Source of the DNA: Leptospira inadai serovar Lyme str. 10
GTDB lineage: Bacteria; Spirochaetota; Leptospiria; Leptospirales; Leptospiraceae
Assembly: GCF_000243675.2 (NCBI RefSeq)
Contig: NZ_AHMM02000006.1
Location: 372,001-436,000, forward strand
Direction of reading: 5' to 3'
DNA: 64,000 nt
In this document: in pieces, positions 19,790 to 29,215 of the stretch
Position numbering within the stretch: position 1 is the stretch's first letter
How the letters are laid out: each line of letters starts with the position of its first letter
Made by a program: the position numbers and the translations under genes
The notes under the pieces: generated by a model
Databases searched by the model: none
Seen by the model: only the letters and a program-made list of their open reading frames with translations
Told to the model about the DNA's origin: nothing

Positions 19790-21802
19790 CTAAAATAGGA
19801 TCGGGAATCGAACTCGAGTAGTCGTTCCTTGCGAATGAGCCAAATCCAGAACGTTTCCCTTTAATTGTTTGGCTAATAGATCTACGAGTTCTAAACCCAT
19901 GGACTCGGAAGGTCGATCTTTTCGGTCCTTCCCACTTCCGTTATCGCTCACTTCTAAGTGAACCCAGTTGCCCTCGGTGTAAAAAGCGATTCCGAGCGAC
20001 TTTACTTCGGCGGAAGGCTTCGAAATAAACGCGTGTTTCAAGGCGTTCGTGACTAACTCGTTTAGTATAAGACCGATAGGAATGAACGCGTTTTGTCTGA
20101 GAGGTACCGGTTCGCACTTAAGATCTATCCGGATTTCGTCGGCCTTGTAGCCGAAGGATCGTAACAGACTTTCGACAAGTTTGCTTACGTATTCGGGAAA
20201 GAACTCATCGCTGACGGAGTTTTTTCCATATAGCGACTCATGTACGTAAGCCATGGATTGGATTCGGTTTTGACTTTCGAAAAGAACCGATTTGGATTCG
20301 GACTCTTCGCTTGAATCCATATGCATCGACAGTAAGCTGGATAATACTTGCAGATAATTCTTTACCCGATGATGGACTTCCTTTAATAAGATCTCCTTCT
20401 CTTCAAGGGTTTTTGACATCATCTCTTCGGCCGCTTTTACTTGACTAAAATCGGCGATAAACCCCTCTAACGCCAAAATTTCTCCGCTTTCTCCCTTTAC
20501 GGCGGAACCCTGTTCCCAAGCCCATCGAAGGCTACCGTTTCGATGCAGGATGCGATAGACTAAACGATAGGATTGATTCGCATTAATGGCGGTTATAACT
20601 TCATTATAGACTCTTTCGCTATCATCTTCATGAATGATACTTCCGAACGAAACGGTTCGGTTATCAACGAAATCAGAAGGGGAATAGCCGGTTAGCTCGA
20701 AGCACCCGTCGCTAATAAATTCCATGGTCCAGTCGATGTTCACTTTGCATCGATATGCGATTCCGGGGAGATTTTTTATTAAGGTGGAAAGCTGTCGTTC
20801 GCGCTCCTTCAGAGCGCCTTCCGCCTTCTTGAACGGCGTGATATCCGTACTCATAGCGATCGAACCGTCATAATTTCCGTGGATATCGAAAATCGGACTG
20901 CTGGACATTAATAGCCAAATGGATTCTCCTTTCTTATTCTTAAAATGGAAATCGTGAATTTCGCTTAATCCTAATTTCCTTTCGCCTAATCTCTTTTCGA
21001 CGATCGTTCTATACTCCGGATCGACGAAGTCGAATAAGGATTTTCCGATAAAGTCCTTTTCGGAAATCTCCAGAAAATCGCACATCTTGTCGTTCACAAA
21101 GGAAGTATTCGCATCCTTATCGATCATCCAAATCCCTTCCTGAGTGGTTTCTATTATCTTTTTATAATCATTCTGTGTTTGTTGTAGCGTGTTTTTAGTC
21201 TCTTCGAAATAGAATAGAAGAATTGCAATGGCCAAGGAGGTTCTAAAAAAGCCGCCGATTGAAAAGCCGATATACGCAAGTTCGGGTATCGGCCTCAAGA
21301 TCGGATAATTTAAGACGTGAAAGCCCCATAATATAAGTATCCATCCGACGATTTTTTTACCGATATTGTTTTCCGTTAGTCTTAAAAATGAAACGCCCGT
21401 GAATATCTGGGAAAATCCGATCAGAAGATAAACCGGACTCATCAGTAAAAAATCAATAGTATTGACCAGATCCAGATAGACTGCCCAGGCCCCGACGATC
21501 ACTAAGATTATCTTTGCCGCTCTCGGTGTGGAACGTTTCAGAAAATACATGCATCCTATCAACTGAAACGTCGCGATCAAAAAATCAAAGGTCACATTCG
21601 GATAGAATCGATAAATCCCGGTCATTCCCGTCGCTAGGAAAATATTTCCGATATAAAACAGAATATGAAAGAAGCAACATATCGCCCACATTAGTAGGGA
21701 TTTTTGTTTCTCCCTATAATAAAGATAAGAATAGATCGCGAATAGGAAGATACTCGAAGGTAAGGTTGCTAGAAGGGTGGGCAGTAGCCACGGATTCGAC
21801 AC
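19790..21802 (-). CDS. Membrane sensor histidine kinase with two PAS domains (HisKA_2 type)
   Basis: Residues ~1-215 have about seven membrane segments (MASE-like). Two PAS domains follow: one opening ETTQEGIWMIDKDANTSFVN and one with PGIAYRCKVNIDWTMEFISD. The phospho-acceptor is in KEVHHRVKNYLQVLSSLLSM, the HisKA_2 form. The ATPase domain has NELVTNALKHAF and VSDNGSGKD. Such kinases often act with response regulators encoded elsewhere; none adjoins it. The C-terminus abuts the convergent desaturase gene. Confidence 0.92.
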   Translation of the reverse strand: MSNPWLLPTLLATLPSSIFLFAIYSYLYYREKQKSLLMWAICCFFHILFYIGNIFLATGMTGIYRFYPNVTFDFLIATFQLIGCMYFLKRSTPRAAKIILVIVGAWAVYLDLVNTIDFLLMSPVYLLIGFSQIFTGVSFLRLTENNIGKKIVGWILILWGFHVLNYPILRPIPELAYIGFSIGGFFRTSLAIAILLFYFEETKNTLQQTQNDYKKIIETTQEGIWMIDKDANTSFVNDKMCDFLEISEKDFIGKSLFDFVDPEYRTIVEKRLGERKLGLSEIHDFHFKNKKGESIWLLMSSSPIFDIHGNYDGSIAMSTDITPFKKAEGALKERERQLSTLIKNLPGIAYRCKVNIDWTMEFISDGCFELTGYSPSDFVDNRTVSFGSIIHEDDSERVYNEVITAINANQSYRLVYRILHRNGSLRWAWEQGSAVKGESGEILALEGFIADFSQVKAAEEMMSKTLEEKEILLKEVHHRVKNYLQVLSSLLSMHMDSSEESESKSVLFESQNRIQSMAYVHESLYGKNSVSDEFFPEYVSKLVESLLRSFGYKADEIRIDLKCEPVPLRQNAFIPIGLILNELVTNALKHAFISKPSAEVKSLGIAFYTEGNWVHLEVSDNGSGKDRKDRPSESMGLELVDLLAKQLKGNVLDLAHSQGTTTRVRFPILF

Positions 21803-21849
21803 GAGTTTCTAGAGCCTCCAAAACGAACGGCAGTACCCTTAACGGAAAA

Positions 21850-23811
21850 CTATCTGCGAATTAGACGAAATATCCGCATGCAATACTGTTCTTTCCCTTC
21901 GGAATACTCCGCTAACGGGTCGATCGCATATCCGAGACTCTCCGTTCTTATTTTATATTTGTCGGGTAGCTCGCAATTTGGTCCGACATAAATGAGTTTG
22001 TCAAATTCTTCCCAGGTTTTCCAGCGATATTTGTTATCGTTTCTGTATTTACCTTTATCCAATGTCTTTAGCCTGAATAAAAGATCGAACTCGGACGCTA
22101 GTAGACGTCCAGGCGTTTGAAAATTTTCCTCTTCATGGAATGCGTTAAACGCTATGTATTTTCCCTCGGAGTCAATCTTAGAGGCAAAATCACGCGCAGG
22201 TTGAAATACTTGCTCCTCGAATCCTTTCAGACAGAATGCATGTGACTGATAATAGGATACGTTTAGGAGTCCTCCGGGTCTGAAAAATAAGGAGATCCCC
22301 CAGCTAAATATGATTCCCGAAAGCAAAGATATTGCGACTTGGCTTTGCCATTTCTTAGAATCCTTGATCGCTCGGAAAAACCATAAACTCAAAATCCAAA
22401 GCAAGGCAGGTAGCGGATAAAAGACGTGTCTTAATTGTTTGTTGCCTGTGGTAACGTCGATCACTATATACTGTAAGAACACGACTGCAGAAATCGCGAA
22501 TAAAGGATCTCTTAGTGCGGCGGGCCAAGATAGACCTTCCAACCTTGCAAGTAAGGAATCCAATTTTCCTTCGGGAGATTGCAGAAGACTTGGGGTATAC
22601 GCCGACTTTGCATCGGCATTTTTGTCTCTCGATCTTAGATAGAACCAGACCGCGATGAGTATGATCGAACCGGCAAAAAAAATACGAAAAATCCAAGGAT
22701 CGTCGAACACATGACTCGCGGGGATTCTATCGCTCGGAGATTCGAAAAGACTCAGTATGAAACTTCTGACGAATTTGTTTACGATCATCTGCGCATTCAC
22801 GAGGCTCATGACCCTGTCTAAGTTGGCGAATAGCCAGACGAAACTCGGAAGTATCGCGTAGATATAGAGCACTCGAAGGGACGGCGGCGTGATTTTTTTA
22901 GCTTCGTTCCTGTACTTAAATAAGAAATAATTAAAGTCTAAAAACAGGATGACGGTCAGAAAGTATAAGACTTTCTTAAATGATCTTTGATCTAAATTCC
23001 AATCCGTGACGACTCGCAGGATCGGAAGGGAAAATACGAGTCCGACGACCGATACCAAAAAAATCAAGCGTAGATTTTTGTAATGAACCCGAATTGCAAA
23101 CCTAAGGAATCCGATTAATTCCGGAAGCCTGGCGATTCCTTCGTACAGAAATAAGGAAATAAAAAGCAAAAGTCCGTACGGATATTTCGTAAAAAACAAA
23201 GAGAGCAGTGCGACGGAAACGAGTGAGGATACCCTATTTCCTTTTTCCAATTCGGCACCCGGCCCTAATTTTTGTACCGAATCATAGAGTTTATATAACG
23301 CGAAATATACCCATAGCAATACGAACATTCCTTGGGTTTCCAGCATGGACGATAAACTGTAAGCGGGAGTTTCAGTCGTATGAAGAGACATCGCCAGAAT
23401 CAATAGAGAAACGGCGCCGGAGAAAATGAAGGAGCCCGTGATTCGAAAGCTTGTATAAATTAATGTGGGGAAACAAAGCGCGTAAAATATCAATCCAAGA
23501 AAGGAATCTTTCCAAGTGATGGGCCATTCCCCGGGACCCCAAAGCATAAAGAGGGAAAAAATCGACCTAAGAGGAGGCCAGGTAGAGGCCTCTAAGAATG
23601 GAAAGAATCCGCGCCAATACCTTCCTTCCCGAAAGTCCTGGTATTGGTCGAGTAATTGATTGAGACGAATATTTTCATCCCAGGTAAGCAGATCTTTTAT
23701 CGGGCAAATGTTTAGGAATGCAGACCAATTCTTCCAGACCATGATTCCGGTCAGAAACAATGCGACCGAAATCAAAAAAAAGCCTAGAATTCTATCCGTA
23801 AGACGATTCAT
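21850..23811 (-). CDS. Multi-spanning GT39/ArnT-like glycosyltransferase (putative)
   Basis: The protein has about 653 residues and roughly a dozen hydrophobic segments. After the first membrane segment comes a periplasmic loop with the acidic pair DLLTWDENIRL, as expected for GT-C enzymes that take sugars from polyprenyl-phosphate carriers. A soluble C-terminal part follows the last membrane segment. I start at the ATG preceded by GGGGGA (23811); a further ATG 15 bases upstream lacks a ribosome site. The neighbouring GT2 gene on the same strand could supply the lipid-linked donor. Specific acceptor and sugar are unknown. Confidence 0.6.
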   Translation of the reverse strand: MNRLTDRILGFFLISVALFLTGIMVWKNWSAFLNICPIKDLLTWDENIRLNQLLDQYQDFREGRYWRGFFPFLEASTWPPLRSIFSLFMLWGPGEWPITWKDSFLGLIFYALCFPTLIYTSFRITGSFIFSGAVSLLILAMSLHTTETPAYSLSSMLETQGMFVLLWVYFALYKLYDSVQKLGPGAELEKGNRVSSLVSVALLSLFFTKYPYGLLLFISLFLYEGIARLPELIGFLRFAIRVHYKNLRLIFLVSVVGLVFSLPILRVVTDWNLDQRSFKKVLYFLTVILFLDFNYFLFKYRNEAKKITPPSLRVLYIYAILPSFVWLFANLDRVMSLVNAQMIVNKFVRSFILSLFESPSDRIPASHVFDDPWIFRIFFAGSIILIAVWFYLRSRDKNADAKSAYTPSLLQSPEGKLDSLLARLEGLSWPAALRDPLFAISAVVFLQYIVIDVTTGNKQLRHVFYPLPALLWILSLWFFRAIKDSKKWQSQVAISLLSGIIFSWGISLFFRPGGLLNVSYYQSHAFCLKGFEEQVFQPARDFASKIDSEGKYIAFNAFHEEENFQTPGRLLASEFDLLFRLKTLDKGKYRNDNKYRWKTWEEFDKLIYVGPNCELPDKYKIRTESLGYAIDPLAEYSEGKEQYCMRIFRLIRR

Positions 23812-23979
23812 TGTTCCCCCAAACATGCTTAGAGTTTTCTCGATCAGGTTATAGGATGCGTTTTGGGGGGAAAGGATTTTTCCTAAGCGGATTGGGCGGG
23901 CGGAACCGGACCCGCAGCCGACCTTCCATTTTGCTAAGTGAAGGAAGTTATCGGGAGTTCATTCTCGAAAGAAGAATCG

Positions 23980-24984
23980 TTAGCTCTTGGTCGATCTCTT
24001 TTTTTCTTTTTGTTTGGGGGCGGTATCGGTGGAATAAATCTTTTCGATCACATACAGCGGACGATTCTTGGATTGGTCGTTGACTCTACTTAAATATTCC
24101 CCGATCATTCCGAGCGCCAGTAACTGGATTCCTCCCAGTATCAAAACCACGATCATCACCGAGGTCCAGCCCTGGATGGTATTATTCGTAAACAACTTCA
24201 GATACAGAATATAAATCGTGTATAAGGCTCCTGCAAATGCCGCGGAAAAACCGAGATAAGAGGAGAGCTTTAAAGGTGCGGAAGAAAAGGAGGTGATTCC
24301 GTCTAATGCGAATTTAAGCATTTTCCCGACGGAAAATTTGGTCTCACCGTCGAAACGTTCATCCCGATCGTATTCCAGTCCCGTTTGACGAAATCCGATC
24401 CAAGCGATTAGGCCTCGGATGTACCGATGTTGTTCCCTCATGGAAACTAATACATCGGTAACCCTACGACTCATAATGCGAAAATCCCCCGTATCGATGG
24501 GGATATCGAATCTGGTTAATTTTTTCAAGGTTCTATAAAAGAGGTGGGCCGTTAGAAGTTTGAAAATCGACTCGCCTTCGCGGGTTCTTCTTCGCGCATA
24601 AACGACATCGAATCCGTCTTTCATTTTTTCGAATAAATCGGCGACGAATTCGGGAGGGTCCTGCAAGTCCCCGTCCATAACGGCCACCGTTTCGCCTCGA
24701 GCCACATCGATTCCGGCGGTAATTGCGAGCTGGTGTCCGTAGTTTCTGGACAGATTCACAAGGAAAAAACCGGGTGTGGACTCGCAGAACTCTTTTAGAA
24801 TTTCCGCGCTCTCATCCCGAGAACCGTCGTTTACAAATAAGATTTCCGAATCGGCGGGACCGAAGCCGAACTTGGTTTTTAGGATTTTTAAGAGGGCATT
24901 CAGTCGCTTAACAAGCTCCGGAATTGTTTTTTCCTCGTTGTAAATGGGAATGACGACGGATAGGAGGGGCGGTTTGGGAGCCAT
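23980..24984 (-). CDS. GT2 glycosyltransferase of the GtrB/ArnC/DPM1 type
   Basis: This family transfers a sugar from a nucleotide donor to undecaprenyl phosphate. The 334-residue protein has the GT-A opening SVVIPIYNEEKTIPELV, VNDGSRDES, the metal and acceptor motif VMDGDLQDPPE, and DTGDFRIMSRR. Two C-terminal membrane segments (SSYLGFSAAFAGALYTIYIL and a second with ILGGIQLLALGMIGEYLSR) are characteristic. It lies upstream of the GT39-like gene on the same strand, suggesting a donor-making and donor-using pair. Confidence 0.9.
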   Translation of the reverse strand: MAPKPPLLSVVIPIYNEEKTIPELVKRLNALLKILKTKFGFGPADSEILFVNDGSRDESAEILKEFCESTPGFFLVNLSRNYGHQLAITAGIDVARGETVAVMDGDLQDPPEFVADLFEKMKDGFDVVYARRRTREGESIFKLLTAHLFYRTLKKLTRFDIPIDTGDFRIMSRRVTDVLVSMREQHRYIRGLIAWIGFRQTGLEYDRDERFDGETKFSVGKMLKFALDGITSFSSAPLKLSSYLGFSAAFAGALYTIYILYLKLFTNNTIQGWTSVMIVVLILGGIQLLALGMIGEYLSRVNDQSKNRPLYVIEKIYSTDTAPKQKEKKRSTKS

Positions 24985-25119
24985 CTTTGACGATGGTACG
25001 TTGTTTCATTCCGGCCAAAATGTCGATCATTATTCCGCATAATTCTACCGGCCGAAACGGATAGGCGCCCTTTCCTGTAAAGCAGGACCGGATTTGGGAA
25101 TGATCTCGTAAAAAAGGAC

Positions 25120-25149
25120 TTTACAAGACGACTAGAATGCCGATCCTAT
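25120..25149 (+). promoter_or_regulatory. Possible promoter for the STAS-AsmA operon
   Basis: TTTACA, 18 bases, then TCCTAT, just upstream of the STAS gene's ATG at 25177. The match is weak and given only as a candidate. Confidence 0.3.
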
Positions 25150-25176
25150 ATATGCACAAAAATCCAAGAAAGGGTT

Positions 25177-25518
25177 ATGAAAATCAAAGTCACCACGAAA
25201 AACGACGTCCACATTATCAAGATCGAAGGACCCATCAAGGCTGGAAACGAATTCGAACTTGGACAAAAAATCGAGGAGTATATCTCGAAGGGTGACGTCC
25301 CGAAGTTTATTATCGACCTTAAAAAAGTGCCCTTCATCAACTCCGCCGGACTGGGGATGTTCCTGAACATCTACAAACACATCGACGGACTCAAAGGAAG
25401 AATGGTTTTTACCAACCTAAATTCCGACATTGAGAACCTGATGGAGATTACCAAACTCGCTAGCATTTTTGAGATCTACAAAACCTTGGAAGAGGCTATC
25501 GAGTCTTTCGAATATTAA
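25177..25518 (+). CDS. STAS-domain anti-sigma factor antagonist
   Basis: This 113-residue single STAS domain carries the serine in FINSAGLGMFL (about residue 58). It is a paralogue of the protein at 7325, related in pattern but not closely identical. It sits 17 bases upstream of the AsmA-like gene on the same strand, so it appears to head that operon, which is unexpected for a sigma regulator. A role coupling envelope genes to a partner-switch pathway is possible but unproven. No kinase partner is adjacent. Confidence 0.9.
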   Translation: MKIKVTTKNDVHIIKIEGPIKAGNEFELGQKIEEYISKGDVPKFIIDLKKVPFINSAGLGMFLNIYKHIDGLKGRMVFTNLNSDIENLMEITKLASIFEIYKTLEEAIESFEY

Positions 25519-25535
25519 TTTTACCCGATATTCAG

Positions 25536-28500
25536 GTGGCCTCCTCGGTCTTTCAGATCCTCCAAAAGCGAAAAATTTCCTTAGCCATACTAGTCGGGCT
25601 ATTTCTTCTTTATCACAGTCTCTTTAACTCCTTTACCGGACAGATTCTCTTTGACAGGGTTTTTGTGCCGCTTGTCCGGGGGGAGGTAAAAGGGGATGTG
25701 CGGAAGTTTTCTCTGCTGTACGGCATCCGAATTCAAGATATAACCGTTCACGCTCCGTCCGAATGGGGAACCGAGCCGCTTCTCACCCTGAAACGGTTCG
25801 AATTTTCCTATAATCTTCCCTATCTTTTTTTTGGAAGGCTGAAACTATCCAGGATAGCTCTCGAGGATCTCGAGTTGAATTTGGTCCAAAAAGGGAAAGT
25901 TTGGAATGCAACAACCTTATTCCCCGCATCAAAGGCTGCGCCTGAGCCTCCTCTCGCAGAACCGTCCGAGCCGTTGACGCAGATTCGTACCTATTTTCCC
26001 GTAAGCGCCTTTTTACGATTCGAACTCAAAAATATAAACGTACGGATTCTATCGAACAACGGAACAAAATCGTACTCAGCCGGATTGGAAGGATTGGACT
26101 TCGCATTGGAATTGGATACGAAACGATTTACTAAAATTCCTTTCGATCCGACGGCTTTGCGCTTGATCGACGATTTCCAATTCAGACTGAATTCGGAAAA
26201 AAAAATCAGGGTCCGATTCGAAGATTCGTCCAGAAGTTTGGATCATACGCTTCGATTTACTTGGATTTGGGATAGGGGGAACGCCGGAGAAGCCTTTCGT
26301 TCTAAACTGGATCTAGGGTCCGAACAGATTCCTTTACGACTTAAGAATCGGCCGGTTATACCCTTCGGATTTTCTTTTAAATACGATTTAGAATACTCTC
26401 CCGATTCGAAGGAACTCGTACTCGGAAATCTACAATTTAAGGTAAATGAAGACGTCTGGTTGGAAGGCGGCGGAAAAATTTCCGGAGTCGGAGAAGAATC
26501 TCAACTCGTAAATATAGCATTACAAAAATCGAAAATTCGTTTGGCTCCCGTTTCGGACTTTCTCCGTAGCCTAGGGTTTGCGGGAATTTCCATGCAGGGC
26601 CAAGCTTCTTTAGCGCCGGTGCTGTTCGAAGGAACGTCAGAGGATCTTCGGGTGATCGGCGAAATCAAAGCTAGCGGATTGGATTTAAGATTCGCGGGTG
26701 GAACTCATCGCGTTCCGGAACTGTATCTGGACTGGGACGCGAGATTGTATCCTTCTACGACCCAAGCGGTTACCGGATCGAATCCGCTTCCCTGGATCGG
26801 AATCTTGGATTTAAAAAAACTGAAAGTTTTGTACAATGATGCGACCTTATTCGGAACGTTGTTCTATTCCGGAGATCCGAAGATTCGGGAGAAGGCTCTA
26901 AGTCTCGATTTGAAATTGGATCGGTTTTCCCTAACCCCGTATTCGCCCGGATTAGCCGGACTCGTATCCGCGGATTTGGGAGTGCGAGGGGTCGATTTTT
27001 CTTCGCTGGATCTGAATCTAAAAATGAAAGCAAAGGGATTTCGTTTCGCGTACGGTAGAGGAAACTCCGGAAATATTCTTTTGGACGGTAAGCTAAAAGG
27101 AACTTTAAGATTTCCTGATAAACCCTGGGAATTGAGAGAGGTTCATATCTCTCCTCTTTCGATAGGAATAGCTTCGCCGGAGGGAACCGAGGCCTTTAGC
27201 CTGGAAAGCCGGGGTAAAGTCCGGTTGGGAGAATTCTTAAGCGCCGATCTAAATAACGCTAAGTTAAGGGCAAATCTAGACGAGCTGCTTCCCCTTTTAC
27301 CCCTGGTACTTAGGGAATCCCTGATACCTATCCGCTCGCAATTAGGCCCCGTCGTCGGACTTTCCGGAGATCTCGGCTACTCTAAGATGGCATCGATCCA
27401 GGAAATCAAGGGAGGATTCGGATTGCTAGTACCGGCCTTGGAGATTAAGGACGGAAAGCTGAAGATCTCGGTTATGATCGACGGTTCTCCCGCGAATAAA
27501 ATCCACTTAAAGCAGATGGATCTTTCCGCATTTGCGGGAAAACTTTCCTTCCGGTCTTCCGGCACCTTATCGCGTCCAAAGCAGGAGGATGTTCCGCCTT
27601 CCATGGGTCCTTTTTCGCCGGATCTTAACGGATCCTTCCGGTTGTCGTCGAAGGAAGACGCGTATCTGATCAAAGGATTGACGTTTCGTGGAGACCTAAG
27701 TCTCGGCTTTCGATGGGTCGGGCCTATGATTTCCGGTAATTTTTCCTCCAAAGAATCCGGCCTTTACGTAAGTAATCGTCTTTGCCCGAGTCCCGAATGC
27801 AAGCTGTACAGGATAGATGGGCTGAACGCCTCGGTTCCGTTCCAACACGATATTTCGATGAAAGAAACCAGAAATCTGATCGAAGGCGATAAAAGAAAAT
27901 TCGTGATGAATTATGGCAGATTACCCGAGCCGAATTTTACGATTCGAGAAATAGTGGGAACTCATCCTTCCCTAAAAGGACTGCCATTCGAATACGTAAA
28001 GCCGAAAGGAGCTTCACCCGGGCTTTCCGCAAACATAAATTATTCGGAAAATTATTTACGAATGGATTTCCTCAAAGTATACACGTTGGACGGGGAAATT
28101 CTCGGAAAGGACGTAATCGTTAACGTCGGGGCGGGAGCTCCCGAAAAAATGGAATATTCGTTGGAGCTACGGGTAAAGGATATAGATCTTAAACAATTGC
28201 TTCCGAGTCGGAGTAGGGGTAAGATCGACGACGGTAAAATCAAGGCGGATGTGAATCTATGGGGAAGGAATCTCGGGGATCCGATCCCGAATCTAAATCT
28301 GTTTTTTAGCGTTTATCAAATCGGTCGCGACTTCGGTAAAAGCGCGATAAATATTTTCGCGCCCTCCAACTTGTTGACGGATTTCATATATACAAGCTAT
28401 GCGGTGGATAAAATCGAATTAGAATTGTCTAAAGGGTTGGTCTATGCTGTGATTTTATTCAAGAGATCCGTCCTGGGGACGTTCGTAAACTTGGAGAATA

Positions 28501-28580
28501 ATCAGGTTTCTCAGCAAAGAATGCCCTTGGCGAATTTCTTAAAACGCGCCCAGAGCGAAATCGAAACGTATAATAAGTGA
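25536..28580 (+). CDS. AsmA-like / YdbH-type intermembrane lipid-transport protein (putative)
   Basis: This 1014-residue protein has one N-terminal membrane anchor (ILVGLFLLYHSLFNSF) and then a long beta-rich body, as in the AsmA/TamB/YdbH bridge proteins that span the periplasm and carry phospholipids. The C-terminal part (DGKIKADVNLWGRNLGDPIPNLNLFFSV ... FVNLENNQVSQQRMPL, abbreviated) fits that group. The start is GTG 25536. It overlaps the next gene by GTGA, and that gene looks like a YnbE-YdbL fusion, strongly supporting the YdbH identification. In E. coli, YdbH works with TamB and YhdP in outer-membrane lipid transport. Confidence 0.75.
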   Translation: MASSVFQILQKRKISLAILVGLFLLYHSLFNSFTGQILFDRVFVPLVRGEVKGDVRKFSLLYGIRIQDITVHAPSEWGTEPLLTLKRFEFSYNLPYLFFGRLKLSRIALEDLELNLVQKGKVWNATTLFPASKAAPEPPLAEPSEPLTQIRTYFPVSAFLRFELKNINVRILSNNGTKSYSAGLEGLDFALELDTKRFTKIPFDPTALRLIDDFQFRLNSEKKIRVRFEDSSRSLDHTLRFTWIWDRGNAGEAFRSKLDLGSEQIPLRLKNRPVIPFGFSFKYDLEYSPDSKELVLGNLQFKVNEDVWLEGGGKISGVGEESQLVNIALQKSKIRLAPVSDFLRSLGFAGISMQGQASLAPVLFEGTSEDLRVIGEIKASGLDLRFAGGTHRVPELYLDWDARLYPSTTQAVTGSNPLPWIGILDLKKLKVLYNDATLFGTLFYSGDPKIREKALSLDLKLDRFSLTPYSPGLAGLVSADLGVRGVDFSSLDLNLKMKAKGFRFAYGRGNSGNILLDGKLKGTLRFPDKPWELREVHISPLSIGIASPEGTEAFSLESRGKVRLGEFLSADLNNAKLRANLDELLPLLPLVLRESLIPIRSQLGPVVGLSGDLGYSKMASIQEIKGGFGLLVPALEIKDGKLKISVMIDGSPANKIHLKQMDLSAFAGKLSFRSSGTLSRPKQEDVPPSMGPFSPDLNGSFRLSSKEDAYLIKGLTFRGDLSLGFRWVGPMISGNFSSKESGLYVSNRLCPSPECKLYRIDGLNASVPFQHDISMKETRNLIEGDKRKFVMNYGRLPEPNFTIREIVGTHPSLKGLPFEYVKPKGASPGLSANINYSENYLRMDFLKVYTLDGEILGKDVIVNVGAGAPEKMEYSLELRVKDIDLKQLLPSRSRGKIDDGKIKADVNLWGRNLGDPIPNLNLFFSVYQIGRDFGKSAINIFAPSNLLTDFIYTSYAVDKIELELSKGLVYAVILFKRSVLGTFVNLENNQVSQQRMPLANFLKRAQSEIETYNK

Positions 28581-29209
28581 TAAAAACCGTGAGAAAATTA
28601 AATTTCTTTAAAATTCCTTTAGCTCTAGTTCTTTTTTGCACTTTCTGTACGATTAAGGCTCCCTTGATTACGTTCACTCAGACCCAAACCGCATCCGAAA
28701 AACAAATGTTGGGAGAGGATCGAAATCTCGAAAAAGACGGATGGCTGATCGCTTCCATAAAAACGTCTTCGTCCGGATCGGAAATTTGGGAGAGAGATTT
28801 GGTCCGGGAAGAATTTTCGGATCCGGACGATCGCACTCTTTATATCGCGTTGCGGACCTTAGCCTACTTGGCTAGGGAAACGAAGGAATATTCCGCCTCG
28901 GGGTTACTTGCGGAAGGCTTGGACGGTAAGATTCGAATCAATCCGAAAGCAAGGGAAGCCGGTGCGGAGAAAGCGCTGTCCAAGCCCGAACTGAAAAGTC
29001 GCCTCGATGAGTTGCTTAAAATAACGAACGAGAGTAGGGATTTGATCGTTCAAGGCAAGCTGCGGAAGGAGACATCCTTGCCCGGGAAGCCGATGACGGA
29101 AAAAGAAAAAGCCGAGTTGAAGCGATCTTTGCTATTATCGTGGTACCGCTCGGTGGGCCAAGGAGAATACTACGAATCATCCTCCGGTATATGGAAGAAA
29201 AAGGGATAA
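28577..29209 (+). CDS. Lipoprotein resembling a YnbE-YdbL (DUF1318) fusion
   Basis: The N-terminus is a lipoprotein signal (FKIPLALVLFCTFC) with two candidate lipobox cysteines, followed by APLITFTQTQTASEKQ, comparable to the short beta-strand tail of E. coli YnbE. The C-terminal ~90 residues match the YdbL/DUF1318 pattern: a basic Ala/Glu helix, LLKITNESRDLIVQGK, then the ending GEYYESSSGIWKKKG, which lines up with the GEYVRGxxGxWxKK end of YdbL. In E. coli these are two separate proteins beside YdbH. The GTG overlaps the stop of the AsmA-like gene. Assignment rests on remembered family sequences, not a search. Confidence 0.7.
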   Translation: MIKTVRKLNFFKIPLALVLFCTFCTIKAPLITFTQTQTASEKQMLGEDRNLEKDGWLIASIKTSSSGSEIWERDLVREEFSDPDDRTLYIALRTLAYLARETKEYSASGLLAEGLDGKIRINPKAREAGAEKALSKPELKSRLDELLKITNESRDLIVQGKLRKETSLPGKPMTEKEKAELKRSLLLSWYRSVGQGEYYESSSGIWKKKG

Positions 29210-29215
29210 GCTTTC

